The notes below the pieces were generated by a model, which saw only the letters and a list, made by a program, of their open reading frames with translations, was not told the DNA's origin and did not search any database. Position numbers and translations under genes: made by a program. A stretch of DNA of 64,000 nucleotides from Posidoniimonas polymericola. Lineage in GTDB: Bacteria > Planctomycetota > Planctomycetia > Pirellulales > Lacipirellulaceae. Of the stretch, positions 44,476-54,531 are shown piece by piece (the first letter of the stretch is position 1; each line of letters starts with the position of its first letter). The stretch lies in the NCBI RefSeq assembly GCF_007859935.1, contig NZ_SJPO01000007.1, forward strand, positions 1 to 64,000. The letters run 5' to 3'.

Positions 44476-44958
44476 ATGACACGTCGCGCACTTGCCCTGT
44501 TCGCCCTGCTTATCATGACGCCCTCGTCCGCCGCCCTGGCTGGGCCGGTTGAGAACGCGCCGGCCCACAACGCGCCGGTGTTCCGCCACCCGTCGGTCGA
44601 CGCGGCCTGGCAGGCGGCGCAGAAGACGAAGCGGCCGATGCTGTTGTTCGTCAGCTCCGAGAACTGCACCTACTGCGTCAAGATGCTGCGGGACACGTAC
44701 TCCAACCCGCAGATTGCCGCCGCGCTAGCTCAGAGCTGCGAGCCGGTGACCGTGATGCGGGAGGACAACCAGGCGCTGGTCAAGAAGCTGCAGGTCCGGG
44801 CGTTCCCGACCACGGTGATCGTCGGTTCCGACGGCAAGGAGATCGCCCGGGTCGAGGGCTACCAGCCCCCGCAGAAGTTTGCCGAGCTGATGTTCGGTCC
44901 CCCGCCGCAGCCGCAGGCGACGGTGCGTCCCGCGTCGGCGGTGACGACGACCCGCTGA
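44476..44958 (+). CDS. Secreted thioredoxin-fold protein
   Basis: Protein of 160 residues. A signal peptide (1-22, ending in AALAG) is followed by a thioredoxin-like domain. The active site is ENCTYC (Cys64 and Cys67), and the cis-Pro segment is VRAFPTTVIVGSDGKE. It matches the DUF255/thioredoxin_7-type family of periplasmic reductases. The last 20 residues are a low-complexity tail. Divergent from the release-factor gene. Confidence 0.88.
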   Translation: MTRRALALFALLIMTPSSAALAGPVENAPAHNAPVFRHPSVDAAWQAAQKTKRPMLLFVSSENCTYCVKMLRDTYSNPQIAAALAQSCEPVTVMREDNQALVKKLQVRAFPTTVIVGSDGKEIARVEGYQPPQKFAELMFGPPPQPQATVRPASAVTTTR

Positions 44959-44986
44959 GCGTAACCACGAGCAGACAGTCGCGCCG

Positions 44987-46000
44987 CTAGTTGACCGGCG
45001 CCAGCGATTCGACCTCGGCGAGGCTGGGCATCGGCACGATGATCGGCGCCTCGTGGTCCGTGCCGTCGAGCAGCCGATAGCCGTTCGGCGAAGCCGGGTC
45101 GATCTCGAACGACACCGGGTACTCGTACCCCTGGGGCGGGTTCGGCGCGAGCCCGGGCAGCCGGCGGCAAACCCGCAGTGCAGCCTCCTTAGCCGCCGCC
45201 CCGAAGCCGTCGAGCCGGGTCGAGTGGAACGTGCCGCCGAGCAGGTCGCGGAAGTGACGATTCGCCAGGTAGACGTTGTTCTTGCGGACCGCACGCCGGG
45301 TCATGTGCTCGGTCGACAGCGAGATGTTCAGCCCCGAGGTGTTTACCACCCGGTGCGGCGTGTGCTGCGGCCAGGTGATCATCTGACCCGGCTGCACGTC
45401 GTACACCTCGGCGATCTCGTCGAGCTCGGCGCGGTACTCGACCTCCTCGGCCGAGTCGCCGATCAGCACGCTCTCGATGGTCGAGTCGGGCAGCACGCCG
45501 GTCTCCAGCGGGTAGACCCACACCCGCTTCTCACCGCGGATGTGCCACAGCATGTTCACCGGGCAGTCCATGTGGTAGTAAACCAGCGCAGTCGGTGAAG
45601 AGATCAGCAGGTTCGCCGAACGGTTGAAGGTGTTCAGCCCGGGCGAGATCTGCTCGAGCTCGTCGTACAGCTGGTTGACCAGGTGGTCGTACTCGGGGTG
45701 GAAGTCCATCACGCGGCGGAGGTTCAGCCACAGGCGCCCGTCCTTGACCGCCTGCAGCATGGTCGCGGCGTCGAGCTCGCCGGCGGAGCCCTCGCGCCAG
45801 TCGCCGCGGTTGGCCGGATCGTCGCCCATGGTGTTGACGCCCAACGCGCTCCGCGGGTGCGAAGCGAGCGTCTGGATCAGTCCCTGGTCGCTAAACAGGT
45901 CGAGCTGGTGCAGCTTGTGTCCCGCCACGAGGTTGCCGCGGTTCAGGAGCGCGGTTTGGGCGTGGGTCCAATTGTCCAGCAGACGGGGTTCGGAAGACAT
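44987..46000 (-). CDS. Cupin/JmjC-like oxygenase-type protein
   Basis: Protein of 337 residues. A jelly-roll domain in the middle has the metal motif YYHMDCPVNMLWHIRGEKRVWVYP (HxD at the start) and a later His in ITWPQHTPHRVVN, the pattern of JmjC/cupin 2-oxoglutarate-dependent hydroxylases. N- and C-terminal helical regions flank it. Such enzymes hydroxylate proteins or small molecules; nothing here shows the substrate. It is divergent from egtD across a 421-bp gap. Confidence 0.78.
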   Translation of the reverse strand: MSSEPRLLDNWTHAQTALLNRGNLVAGHKLHQLDLFSDQGLIQTLASHPRSALGVNTMGDDPANRGDWREGSAGELDAATMLQAVKDGRLWLNLRRVMDFHPEYDHLVNQLYDELEQISPGLNTFNRSANLLISSPTALVYYHMDCPVNMLWHIRGEKRVWVYPLETGVLPDSTIESVLIGDSAEEVEYRAELDEIAEVYDVQPGQMITWPQHTPHRVVNTSGLNISLSTEHMTRRAVRKNNVYLANRHFRDLLGGTFHSTRLDGFGAAAKEAALRVCRRLPGLAPNPPQGYEYPVSFEIDPASPNGYRLLDGTDHEAPIIVPMPSLAEVESLAPVN

Positions 46001-46421
46001 GCGGCGGTCCAGGGTGAGCGGCGAGGCTTTTAGGCAAGTCTAGTACCTAGAAGCCCGGAGGCGCGGTGGTCGTAATCCACTTAACTGTCCCGACAGCTAC
46101 AACTGCTCGAAGGTTGCCTGGTCGGTGCGCGACCACTAGACTAGCGGCGTGCAGCGGATTGCGGGGAAACGTCCCTGGTGGCTTGGCGACTGTCGTTTTT
46201 TGTCATCACTCAGGGTTCCCACCCCGCCGGTCGGTCCCTACAGCTTTTCTGCAGGAGCTGGATTCGTCGCACCACTACCGTATGCCGGCCGCTTCTAGCT
46301 CGTTTGGCATACCGGTTGCACCCTGGCTGCTGCTTGACCGCGGGCGAGTCACCACGCCTTCGATTCCCCTTGAGCCGCCCCACAACCTCCTCACCCGCTT
46401 CGCTCCGCCCCCAGCAACTGC
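46001..46421. promoter_or_regulatory. Divergent intergenic region between the cupin gene and egtD
   Basis: 421 bp between two divergent genes, so promoters for both lie here. I see short stems such as CTACAGCTTTTCTGCAG near 46238 but no known operator or riboswitch and no gene. Confidence 0.4.
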
Positions 46422-47396
46422 ATGACTGCATTCGACACCGCTACTTCCCACCAGATAGTCGATTCGGGCTTCGCCGCCGACGTGCTTGCTGGGTTGTCGG
46501 ACAACCCCAAATGGATTTCGAGCAAGCACCTGTACGACAAGCGGGGCTCGGAACTGTTCGACAAGATTTGCGGGCTCGACGAGTACTACGTCACCCGGGC
46601 GGAAGCAGAGATCATGCGGGCCAGCTCGGCCGAGATCGTTGAGCAGTTGGGCGGGCCGGTCAACCTGATCGAGTTTGGCAGCGGCAGCAGCATGAAGACG
46701 CGGTTGCTGCTAGACCACCTTGATCCGGCGTCGGTCTACCTCCCGGTGGACGTCTCGCGTGAGCACCTTGAAGAGAGCTGTGAGGCGCTCGCCGCGGACT
46801 TCCCGGAATTGGCGATCGAGCCGCTCCCCGGCGACTTCACCCAGCCGATCGAGCTGCCGGAATGGGCCGACAACGGGCTGGCGAATGTCACGTACTTCCC
46901 CGGTTCGACGCTCGGGAATTTTGAGGAAGCCGACGCCATCGGCCTGCTGAAGAACATGCGGTCGCTCTGCGGCGACGACGGTCAGGCCCTGATCGGCGTC
47001 GACCTGCAGAAGGACCCGCAGGTGATCCACGCCGCCTACAACGACCGCGAAGGCGTTACTGCGGAGTTCACCAAGAACCTGCTGCGGCGTATCAACCGTG
47101 AGCTCGGCGCTGAGATCCCGGTCGACGACTTCGACTACCACGCCCACTACAACACCGCGAAGGGCCGCATCGAGGCCGCGCTGGTCAGCCGGTGCGACCA
47201 GCGGCACGAGGTCCGCGGGCGGGAGATCAGCTTCGGCCGCGGCGAGCCGATCCGCACCGAGTACTCTCACAAGTACACGATCCCGCAGTTCGCCGCGATG
47301 GCGGATCAGGCAGGATTTGAGCTGCGCCGCCAGTGGAACGACCGCCGCCGCTACTTCGCCGTGCTGCTGATGTCGCCGACCAAGACGTCCATCTAG
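46422..47396 (+). CDS. egtD: L-histidine N-alpha-methyltransferase EgtD
   Basis: Protein of 324 residues. It trimethylates the alpha-amino group of histidine to make hercynine, the first step of ergothioneine synthesis. Motifs: KHLYDKRGSELFDKICGLDEYYVTRAE (family signature), LIEFGSGSSMKTRLLLDHL (SAM loop), YFPGSTLGNFE and the EYSHKYTIPQF near the C terminus. egtB starts 50 bp downstream, so they form a two-gene operon. Confidence 0.95.
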   Translation: MTAFDTATSHQIVDSGFAADVLAGLSDNPKWISSKHLYDKRGSELFDKICGLDEYYVTRAEAEIMRASSAEIVEQLGGPVNLIEFGSGSSMKTRLLLDHLDPASVYLPVDVSREHLEESCEALAADFPELAIEPLPGDFTQPIELPEWADNGLANVTYFPGSTLGNFEEADAIGLLKNMRSLCGDDGQALIGVDLQKDPQVIHAAYNDREGVTAEFTKNLLRRINRELGAEIPVDDFDYHAHYNTAKGRIEAALVSRCDQRHEVRGREISFGRGEPIRTEYSHKYTIPQFAAMADQAGFELRRQWNDRRRYFAVLLMSPTKTSI

Positions 47397-47446
47397 GCCG
47401 TCCGCCATCTACCACGCCCAGGTATCCACGCAAACGGGGAGCACGC

Positions 47447-48754
47447 GTGTCACTGCTCACGACAACGCCAGGCAATACGAAGCCCAGCCTTTCGGAACGC
47501 TACGCCGGGGTCCGCGGTTTTACCGATCGGCTCACCGCCGACCTCGGTCCCGAAGACGCCACCGTTCAGTCGATGTCGGACGCCAGCCCCGTGAAGTGGC
47601 ACCTGGCGCACACCACTTGGTTCTTTGAGACCTTCGTGCTCGCCAGGCTCGACGGCTACCGGCCGGTCGACGCCGCTTTCGAGTCGCTCTTCAATTCGTA
47701 CTACAACACGGTCGGGACGCCGTTCCCGCGGGCTCTCCGCGGGGTGCTCAGCCGGCCGACCCTCGACCAGGCACGCAGGTATCGTCGGGCGGTAGACGAG
47801 TCATTGCGCGGGGCGCTAGACGCGGGGCTCACCGAGCGCGACCCCGACGCGGCTGCCATTATCGAGCTCGGTCTGCACCACGAGCAGCAGCACCAAGAGC
47901 TGATCCTGACCGATATCAAACACGCGTTCTCCATCAATCCACTGCAGCCGGCGGTGATTCCCGGAGGCCTTGACCAGGAGCCAGCAGTTGCGGCGCCCGA
48001 CACTGGATGGACAACCTTCGACGAGGGGAACTACGAGGTTGGGCACGCCGACGCGGGCTTCGCCTACGACAACGAGTCGCCGCGGCACCGCGTGTGGCTC
48101 GACGCGTACCAGCTGCGCAACTCGCCCGCCACCTGCGGTGAGTACCAGGCCTTCATAGCCGACGACGGCTACTCCCGGCCGGAGCTTTGGTTGTCGGAGG
48201 GCTGGGCGACGGTGCAGGGCGAGGGCTGGGCCGCGCCGATCTACTGGCGCAACGATGGCGGCGATTGGAGTGAGTTCTCGCTCGCCGGTCGTATCCCACT
48301 GCAGGCCGACCGGCCGGTGACGCACCTCAGCTACTTTGAGGCCGACGCGTTCGCCCGCTGGTCCGGCGCGCGGCTGCCGACCGAAGCCGAGTGGGAAGCC
48401 GCCGCGGCCGCGCAGCCTATTGTTGGCAACTTTGCCGATGTGCTGATGCAATCCGGGCTGGCGCCGCACCCGGCCGCGGAGGTGCGCCATGCCGAGGACG
48501 ACGTGGGCCCGCTGTGCCGTCTCTACGGCGACTCGTGGGAATGGACCAGCAGCAGCTACACCGCCTACCCGGGCTACCGCCCGCCCCCCGGGGCGCTCGG
48601 CGAGTACAACGGCAAGTTCATGTGCAACCAATACGTGCTGCGCGGCGGTTCGTGCGCGTCGTCGTCGGATCATCTCCGCGCGACGTACCGCAACTTCTTC
48701 TCGACCGCCGCCCGCTGGCAGTTTTCGGGCGTTCGGCTGGCGAGGCTCGCCTAG
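47447..48754 (+). CDS. egtB: Ergothioneine biosynthesis sulfoxide synthase EgtB
   Basis: Protein of 435 residues from a GTG with a GGGGAGC site. The N-terminal DinB-like domain carries the iron ligands: His in [12 protein letters not shown] and two His in [12 protein letters not shown]. The C-terminal formylglycine-generating-enzyme-like domain runs from about 200 ([18 protein letters not shown]) to LRGGSCAS and [10 protein letters not shown]. EgtB joins hercynine to a thiol donor with O2. Without EgtA and EgtC, bacteria usually use cysteine or gamma-glutamylcysteine directly; egtE-like functions are not in this window. Confidence 0.94.
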   Translation: MSLLTTTPGNTKPSLSERYAGVRGFTDRLTADLGPEDATVQSMSDASPVKWHLAHTTWFFETFVLARLDGYRPVDAAFESLFNSYYNTVGTPFPRALRGVLSRPTLDQARRYRRAVDESLRGALDAGLTERDPDAAAIIELGLHHEQQHQELILTDIKHAFSINPLQPAVIPGGLDQEPAVAAPDTGWTTFDEGNYEVGHADAGFAYDNESPRHRVWLDAYQLRNSPATCGEYQAFIADDGYSRPELWLSEGWATVQGEGWAAPIYWRNDGGDWSEFSLAGRIPLQADRPVTHLSYFEADAFARWSGARLPTEAEWEAAAAAQPIVGNFADVLMQSGLAPHPAAEVRHAEDDVGPLCRLYGDSWEWTSSSYTAYPGYRPPPGALGEYNGKFMCNQYVLRGGSCASSSDHLRATYRNFFSTAARWQFSGVRLARLA

Positions 48755-49255
48755 TTAGCAAGCCGCCGCGGGCGAGGGCCGCCTTTCTGCCCGGAAGGTC
48801 CGCACGCCATTGACGGCCGATCGGCGGGGCGGCGGCAAGCAATCTCCGCGTGTGCAGGCGCCGGCCGCCGCGCCATGGTGGTCTCGCATTGGCTCGCTAG
48901 CAGCGTTGGCGGTCGTTCGCGAGTCATTGGCTCGGCGACCGCGCATCGATCCTACTGGGTCTTTGGCCGCCATTGTGTCGCCGGGCATCCTGTGTATGCC
49001 GCGGCGCGGGTTGCCGCGGGAGCGTCAACTTCACATTTGTGCGGGTAAGAGCGGTCGGTTGCCAAGCAGTGTGCGCCTTCTGCCCTCGTGGTGCGCTGCT
49101 TTCCGGCGTCGCGTGCCGAGTGGCATAGCGGTTGCAATTTCTACAAGCCACGAAGCGGCAACTGCTCAGAGCAACAACGGCGAGCAACCTCGACGGGCGG
49201 ACTCGCAGGGCGGCTGCCATAAGCAACACGATTACGAATATGATTGGAGAACCTC
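48755..49255. promoter_or_regulatory. Long leader region upstream of a secreted protein gene
   Basis: 501 bp with no convincing gene; the open frames present lack starts and codon bias. It should contain the end of the egtB transcript and the promoter of the Gln/Asp-rich protein, whose Shine-Dalgarno (GGAG at 49245-49248) lies at its right end. Confidence 0.4.
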
Positions 49256-50503
49256 ATGCGTATGTATTCTTTCTTCACCTCGATGCTGATTGCCGGCGTC
49301 ATGACGACGAGCGGCTACGGCCAGAGCGTTGTCGATAACGTTGGTCGCGACGTGAGTCGCGGCGCCCAGAACTTGGCGGGCAAGGCCGAGATAACCGGCG
49401 ACATCGCCCGCGAAGGCGTCCGCAACACCGCTGACGCCGCCCGCCGCGGGGTCGACTCGCTCCGCAACGGCCGAGTCGACGCCAACGGCAACCTCGGCAA
49501 CCGCGGCCGCCTGAACCGTGAGGACCGTGAGGACCGTGGATCCAACTGGGACATGGATGGCCAGAGTCGACTAAACCGCAGCAACGCCAATATCGACTCT
49601 CGTGAGAGGGACCGGGCTTCGCGTGACTTCGACGATGCGGACCGCAACGCGAACTGGCGCTTCGTCGAGCGGAACGGCGCTTGGTGGTACCGCACCCCGA
49701 TGAACACCTGGATGGTGCAGCAAGATGGTCGCTGGGTGAACTACTCCGGCCAGAACCGTATGAACCGCGGCTACAACGACCGTCAGGTTGTGAACGGTCA
49801 GTACGTGGACAACGGCCAGCCGTACGGCGCTCAGCAGGCGCAGTACACTGACGGCCAACCTGCAGGGGGCCAGCACCAGCAGGGCCAGCACCAGCAGGCC
49901 CAGTACGCTACGACTCAGCAGCAGGGCCAGCCGCAGGGGCAGCACCAGGAGTACATGTGCATCGACGGCAAGCGTCGCTTGGTGACCGTGATCTCGACCT
50001 TGAGCACTCAGGCCGCTCAGTCGAACCGCGACCAGCAGAGCCAGCATGGAGATCAGCAGGACCAGTCCGCCAGTCAGCAGAACAATGGCGATCAGGCTCA
50101 GCGCTACACCGCCGCCCGTCCTGTGACCCCGCCGCCGGCGCCGACCCCCGGCGACTTCGAGGACCGGAACGCGGACCTTCCGGAAGCCCCGTCGCGGGAC
50201 GCGATCCTGGGTACCTCGGCTAACAGCGAGCAGGACGCCGAGTCTGGCCAGGCTGACCTGAATAGCAACGCCCAGACCGACGCAGCTGCTAGGGCTTCGG
50301 CGGAGGATAGCGGGCAGGCCGACGCCGATTCGGCTCCGAAGAGCGATGCTGACCAAGCTGACATCGATGCTGACGCCGACGCGAACGTAGATGCGGCCGC
50401 TGACGGCCCGGCCGGCAGCAACGCAGACGCCGACATCAAGGCCAGCGAGAACACCTCGGCCAACACCATGACCGAGGCGCCCGCCGTGATGGACAAGGAG
50501 TAG
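49256..50503 (+). CDS. Secreted low-complexity protein, Asn/Arg- then Gln- then Asp/Ala-rich
   Basis: Protein of 415 residues. ATG at 49256 follows GGAG by 7 nt and begins a signal peptide ending in GYGQ. Residues 25-110 are Asn/Arg/Asp-rich with repeated NRxDR-type units; residues about 140-200 contain a short globular-looking WRFVERNGAWWYRTPMNTWM segment; residues 200-275 are Gln/His-rich; the last 110 are an acidic Ala/Asp/Ser tail (ADADANVDAAAD and similar). It is an envelope or secreted protein with no known domain. A strong terminator follows. Confidence 0.75.
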   Translation: MRMYSFFTSMLIAGVMTTSGYGQSVVDNVGRDVSRGAQNLAGKAEITGDIAREGVRNTADAARRGVDSLRNGRVDANGNLGNRGRLNREDREDRGSNWDMDGQSRLNRSNANIDSRERDRASRDFDDADRNANWRFVERNGAWWYRTPMNTWMVQQDGRWVNYSGQNRMNRGYNDRQVVNGQYVDNGQPYGAQQAQYTDGQPAGGQHQQGQHQQAQYATTQQQGQPQGQHQEYMCIDGKRRLVTVISTLSTQAAQSNRDQQSQHGDQQDQSASQQNNGDQAQRYTAARPVTPPPAPTPGDFEDRNADLPEAPSRDAILGTSANSEQDAESGQADLNSNAQTDAAARASAEDSGQADADSAPKSDADQADIDADADANVDAAADGPAGSNADADIKASENTSANTMTEAPAVMDKE

Positions 50504-50528
50504 TCTGGCCCCCGAGTGATCGCCGTCG

Positions 50529-50591
50529 CCCGGCAACGTGCCGGGACGACGCGGTTGAACCCGGGCGGGTATCAAACCCGCCCGGGTTTTC
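50529..50591 (+). terminator. Hairpin and rho-independent terminator
   Basis: CCCGGCA-ACG-TGCCGGG at about 50529-50545, then the main stem AACCCGGGCGGGT with complement ACCCGCCCGGGTT at about 50558-50587, followed by TTTTCTTG. It ends the secreted protein transcript and faces the next, minus-strand gene, so it may serve both. Confidence 0.85.
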
Positions 50592-50602
50592 TTGTGCGCC
50601 GA

Positions 50603-51607
50603 CTACAATTCGTCTGCCACGCGAAGCAGTCGGGCGCTGCCGTTGTCCTCTGCCTGAACGAGCAGCAGCCCGCCGTCGGCCGCGAACGACATTGCCACGA
50701 GCCCGTCTGCTGCCAGGACCAGCGACGCGTCGCAGGTCGGCCGGTCGTGCGTGTCGAGCCCGGCGTCGAGTCGGTACAGCCCGGCCGGCCGGCGTCCCGG
50801 CTTCGCGGCGGAGCCTCGACCTTCCCCGAGCACGTACAGCAACCGGCTGTAGGGCCGCGGGGCCTGCCCATAGGCGACCGCCGAGATCTGATCGAGGCCC
50901 GTGTCGTAGGTGACCAGCGGGGGCGAGTCGGGCTCGGCCGGGTTGAAGAACACGATCGACGCGTCGACCGTCGCCAGCAGGTAGCCCTCGGGCGTTTCGC
51001 AGCATGCGGTTGCCGGCCGATCGAGCTGCGAGACAACGCGGAACCGGCTTAGCAAGCCCGCGTTGTGCCGGGCGCGGAGCAGCCGGGCGGGCGTGCCGCC
51101 GCAGGTGTAGAGGAACTTCTCGCCGCGCGCCAAGCAGGCTAGTAATGAGCCGCCGCCGGGAAGCTCTTCCGCGTCGAGTCGCCGGATGCTCTTGAGCCGC
51201 ACCGAGTCGGACGGCGAATCGAGTGGATTAAACTCGTGCAGCGAAACGGCCGCGGCCGCGGCTTGGTCCCGCCACGCAACAACGAAGTGTGTGGGGGAAA
51301 GGAAAGCGATTGCGGTCGGCTTGGCCGCCGGGCTCTCTAGCTCGGCCGGCGGTCCTGCGACCAGGGGCTTCGCGTCGGTGTAGCCCGGCGCCCAGTAGGC
51401 CACCGCCGTGTCACCTCGCTGCTGGGCGATCAGCACGCCGCCCGACGCGGCGGGCGAGGCGGCCAGGTCGATTGCCCCGGCGAGACCGGCGACCAGCACC
51501 TCGGTCGGGCCGTCGCCTAGCACCGGCAGCGGCGCGGACAGGGCCAGCAGGAGCAGCAACGGGATGCGACGCGCCCGAAGGGCCCGGCCCCTGCTACGCG
51601 ATGCCAT
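50603..51607 (-). CDS. Secreted beta-propeller-like protein
   Basis: Protein of 334 residues. The N terminus is basic then hydrophobic ([20 protein letters not shown]), a signal peptide. The rest has repeated beta-strand units with [31 protein letters not shown] and [26 protein letters not shown], suggestive of a six- to seven-bladed propeller. No catalytic residues are recognised. Its start overlaps the end of leuD by 14 bp, so it may be read from the leu transcript. Confidence 0.7.
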   Translation of the reverse strand: MASRSRGRALRARRIPLLLLLALSAPLPVLGDGPTEVLVAGLAGAIDLAASPAASGGVLIAQQRGDTAVAYWAPGYTDAKPLVAGPPAELESPAAKPTAIAFLSPTHFVVAWRDQAAAAAVSLHEFNPLDSPSDSVRLKSIRRLDAEELPGGGSLLACLARGEKFLYTCGGTPARLLRARHNAGLLSRFRVVSQLDRPATACCETPEGYLLATVDASIVFFNPAEPDSPPLVTYDTGLDQISAVAYGQAPRPYSRLLYVLGEGRGSAAKPGRRPAGLYRLDAGLDTHDRPTCDASLVLAADGLVAMSFAADGGLLLVQAEDNGSARLLRVADEL

Positions 51608-52187
51608 GACTCGCCTCGTAGGCCGAGATCTTGTCTTCGTTTTCTAGCGTCAGGCTGATGTGGTCCAGGCCGTTCAGCAGGCAGTGGCGGCGGAACTCAT
51701 CGACCTCGAACGAGGCCTCGAAGCCGTGCTCGTCGGTCACCTTCTGCGTGTTGAGGTCGGCGGTCAGCTTGTAGCCGGGGTGCTTGGCGGCCCGCTGGAA
51801 CAGCTCCTCGACCTGCTCCTCGCTCAGCACGATTGGCAGCATGCCGTTCTTGAAGCAGTTGTTGTAGAAGATGTCGGCGAAGCTCGGCGCGACGATCACC
51901 AGGAAGCCGTAGTCCTCCAGCGCCCACGGGGCGTGCTCGCGGCTCGATCCGCTGCCGAAATTCCGCCGGGCCAACAGCACGCTGGCTCCCTGGGCCTCGG
52001 GCTTGTTGAGCTCGAAGTCCGGGTCCTCGCTGCCGTCCGGCTTCTTCCGCCAGTCCCAGAACAGGAACTCGCCAAAGCCGGTCCGCTCGATCCGCTTGAG
52101 GAACTGCTTGGGGATGATCTGGTCGGTGTCGACATTGGCCCGGTCCATGGCGGCGACCAGGCCGGTGTGTACGGTGAAGGGATTCAT
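51594..52187 (-). CDS. leuD: 3-isopropylmalate dehydratase small subunit
   Basis: Protein of 197 residues. Together with LeuC it converts 2-isopropylmalate to 3-isopropylmalate in leucine synthesis. Motifs: [28 protein letters not shown] at the N terminus, [19 protein letters not shown] and [18 protein letters not shown], all diagnostic. Length is normal. It is separated from leuC by the DUF4262 gene. Confidence 0.96.
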   Translation of the reverse strand: MNPFTVHTGLVAAMDRANVDTDQIIPKQFLKRIERTGFGEFLFWDWRKKPDGSEDPDFELNKPEAQGASVLLARRNFGSGSSREHAPWALEDYGFLVIVAPSFADIFYNNCFKNGMLPIVLSEEQVEELFQRAAKHPGYKLTADLNTQKVTDEHGFEASFEVDEFRRHCLLNGLDHISLTLENEDKISAYEASHGIA

Positions 52188-52243
52188 GAGAGAGCGATTT
52201 GGTTAATGGTGTGGTTTGCGCAATCGAGTCGATGGCGAGCGAT

Positions 52244-52732
52244 TTAGAGGTCATCCATCCATCTAAACTCTTGTGACTCAGACGCGGTGAGTGGGATATC
52301 TAGACGTGGCTGCAGCCGATAACAGGACTCGTCACAATTCGCCTCAAACGGAAACTTACCGTGTGAGTCGGGCCAGAAAACTTGAACAACGTCTAAGCTT
52401 AGATTTGAAAGGCGACAGAAAGACATCGCATAGCCAGCGAAGACTGGGTGTTGCGATTCGTCTACTCTCCTAAACCCCACCTCGCTTGCAAACACTTCGT
52501 GATCCGAGGTTCCATCACAATCGAATCGTAGCCCCATACGGAGCCCTTCGACGAAATCGGATAGCAGTCGTTGGGCGGTACTCGGCTCAAGGCCAATCGT
52601 GATTGCTTCCGGGTGCTTGAAGGTCTTGGTTAGCCCTACGGTATACATGAAGGGAGGATCGGTGTCGGAGATGTTGATCGCCTGCCACCCATGGCGATCG
52701 ACAGCTTCAAGAATCTCCTGATCCTCGCTCAT
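52244..52732 (-). CDS. DUF4262 domain protein (inserted between leuC and leuD)
   Basis: Protein of 162 residues. The N-terminal HGWQAINISDTDPPFMYTVGLTKTFKHPE and central ITIGLEPSTAQRLLSDF match the DUF4262 family of small cytoplasmic proteins without a known activity. The gene is visibly richer in A+T than its neighbours. It starts 10 bp after the leuC stop, in the same direction. It may be a recent insertion into the leuCD operon. Confidence 0.85.
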   Translation of the reverse strand: MSEDQEILEAVDRHGWQAINISDTDPPFMYTVGLTKTFKHPEAITIGLEPSTAQRLLSDFVEGLRMGLRFDCDGTSDHEVFASEVGFRRVDESQHPVFAGYAMSFCRLSNLSLDVVQVFWPDSHGKFPFEANCDESCYRLQPRLDIPLTASESQEFRWMDDL

Positions 52733-52742
52733 GGCAGCCTAC

Positions 52743-54155
52743 CTACTTCCACTCACGCACGTCGACAAAGTGCCCCGCACAAGCGGCGGCGGCGGCCATC
52801 GCTGGGCTGACCAGATGGGTCCGCCCGCCGCGGCCCTGGCGGCCTTCGAAGTTGCGGTTGGAGGTCGACGCGCACCGTTGGCCTGGCTCGAGCTTGTCCG
52901 GGTTCATCGCCAGGCACATGCTGCAGCCCGCCTCGCGCCAGTCGAAGCCGGCCTCCTTGAAGATCTTGTCCAGGCCTTCTTCCTCGGCCTGCTGCTTGAC
53001 GATGCCGGAGCCCGGCACCACCATCGCGTCGACGTGCGAGGCGACCTTCTTGCCCTTGGCGACCTCGGCCGCTGCCCGCAGGTCCTCGATGCGGCCGTTG
53101 GTGCAGCTGCCGATGAACACGCGGTCGAGCTTGAGGTCGGTGATCGGGGTGCCGGCCGCGATGCCCATGTACTCCAGAGCCTGGGCGGTGGTCTTCTGGT
53201 CGGTCGGGTCGGTGAAGTCGGCCGGGTTGGGGATGCTGCTGTTGACGCTCGCCACCTGGCCGGGGTTGGTGCCCCAGCTCACCTGCGGGGCGATGTCGGC
53301 GCCGTCGAACGTGAGCGACTTGTCGTAGGCCGCGCCGGGGTCGGTCGGCAACTGCTTCCACTCGGCGACCGCCTTGTCCCAGTCGGCGCCCTGCGGGGCG
53401 AACTTGCGGCCCTTGATGTAGTTGAAGGTGGTCTCGTCCGGCGAGATCATGCCGGCCCGGGCGCCCGCCTCGATCGACATGTTGCAGACCGTCATGCGGC
53501 CCTCCATCGACAGGCTGCGGATGGCGTCGCCGGTGTACTCGATGCAGTACCCGGTGCCGCCGGCGGTGGTCAGCTTGCCGATCAGGTACATCACGAGGTC
53601 CTTGGCCGTCACGCCGAAGCCGAGCCCGCCGTCGACCCGCAGCTCGAGCGTCTTCGGCTTCGACTGCAGCAGCGTCTGCGTGGCTAGCACGTGCTCGACC
53701 TCGCTGGTGCCGATGCCGAACGCCAGGGCGCCAAACGCGCCGTGCGTCGAGGTGTGGCTGTCGCCGCAGACGATGGTCATGCCCGGCTGCGTGTAGCCCA
53801 GCTCGGGCCCCATCACGTGCACCACGCCCTGGTTGACGTGGCCCAGGCCGTAGTACTGGATGCCGAACTCGCTGCAGTTGGACTCGAGGGTGTCGATCTG
53901 CTGCTTGGAGATCGGGTCGGCGATCGGCAGGCTGCGGTCGGTCGTGGGGACATTGTGGTCGGCCGTGGCGATTGTCCGCCCGGGGCGCCGCACTTGGCGG
54001 CCGGCCAGCCGCAAGCCTTCAAACGCCTGGGCGCTGGTCACCTCGTGCACTAGCTGAAGGTCGATGTACAGGATGGTCTGGCGGCCCTCCTCGGAGTGGA
54101 CGACGTGGTTGTCCCAGATTTTCTCAAACAGCGTGCGTGGAGCCGAAGCAGTCAT
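52743..54155 (-). CDS. leuC: 3-isopropylmalate dehydratase large subunit
   Basis: Protein of 470 residues of the aconitase family. The 4Fe-4S ligands are in [11 protein letters not shown] and in [14 protein letters not shown] (two Cys). Other motifs: [101 protein letters not shown] is the family start; an upstream extension lacks similarity. First gene of the leuC-DUF4262-leuD unit. Confidence 0.96.
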   Translation of the reverse strand: MTASAPRTLFEKIWDNHVVHSEEGRQTILYIDLQLVHEVTSAQAFEGLRLAGRQVRRPGRTIATADHNVPTTDRSLPIADPISKQQIDTLESNCSEFGIQYYGLGHVNQGVVHVMGPELGYTQPGMTIVCGDSHTSTHGAFGALAFGIGTSEVEHVLATQTLLQSKPKTLELRVDGGLGFGVTAKDLVMYLIGKLTTAGGTGYCIEYTGDAIRSLSMEGRMTVCNMSIEAGARAGMISPDETTFNYIKGRKFAPQGADWDKAVAEWKQLPTDPGAAYDKSLTFDGADIAPQVSWGTNPGQVASVNSSIPNPADFTDPTDQKTTAQALEYMGIAAGTPITDLKLDRVFIGSCTNGRIEDLRAAAEVAKGKKVASHVDAMVVPGSGIVKQQAEEEGLDKIFKEAGFDWREAGCSMCLAMNPDKLEPGQRCASTSNRNFEGRQGRGGRTHLVSPAMAAAAACAGHFVDVREWK

Positions 54156-54429
54156 GGCAGTCGGTAGGGAGGGTAGTTCGAGTGATCGCGGCCGGGCGTC
54201 ATGCCCAGCCCCCCGTTTTTCGTAAGACCACCAGTGTAAACCGCGGGTTCGCCCTGGGGTAGCGGCCGGCCAAAGCAGGGCTAACACCCTGCGGCCATTA
54301 CGGCTAAAATGCGAACCCCGCGGGGCCCGATGGGTCCTCGCAGAGGCTCCCCAGCGCCGGCCGCCCCCACCAGCAGCGGCCCCGCCCGAGCCGGAAGCAG
54401 GCGTCCATGAATCAGGCCGCCTTGAGAAT
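54156..54429. promoter_or_regulatory. Gap between leuC and the tRNA-Lys remnant
   Basis: 274 bp holding the leuC promoter (minus strand) and the tRNA promoter (plus strand). I see no gene and no clear conserved element. Confidence 0.4.
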
Positions 54430-54469
54430 GAGCCCGTAGCTCAGTTGGTAGAGCATCGGACTTTTAATC
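54430..54469 (+). tRNA. tRNA-Lys(TTT), 5' half only
   Basis: The acceptor strand (GAGCCCG at 54430-54436), D arm (GCTCAGTTGGTAGAGC at 54439-54454) and anticodon arm (TCGGACTTTTAA at 54456-54467, anticodon TTT at 54463-54465) are perfect for tRNA-Lys. After TC at 54468-54469 the sequence stops matching: the expected 3' anticodon stem, variable loop and T arm are missing. It is therefore an interrupted gene, most likely the junction of an integrated element. The 3' half was not found in this window. Confidence 0.85.
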
Positions 54470-54475
54470 TTGCGT
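54456..54475. other. Candidate left attachment site (attL) in the tRNA-Lys anticodon arm
   Basis: Host tRNA identity ends at about 54469, and phage-type genes begin about 370 bp later, all on the plus strand. Recombinases often use the anticodon loop of a tRNA as a crossover site. The exact core cannot be defined without the right end or the empty site. Confidence 0.55.
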
Positions 54476-54497
54476 GAGCCCAACCGCTACCAACCAC

Positions 54498-54531
54498 ACC
54501 CTGCGTTTCCTTCGGGAATCGCAGGGTTTTT
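54498..54531 (+). terminator. Terminator just inside the element
   Basis: ACCCTGCG pairs with CGCAGGGT through a TTCC/GGAA extension and TTCG loop, followed by five T residues. It would stop transcription entering from the tRNA promoter. Confidence 0.8.

Noticed and set aside
48810..49289. 159-residue open frame upstream of a secreted protein gene
   Set aside because: It overlaps the real gene start and its Shine-Dalgarno, and has Arg/Pro/Ser-rich composition typical of non-coding frames.
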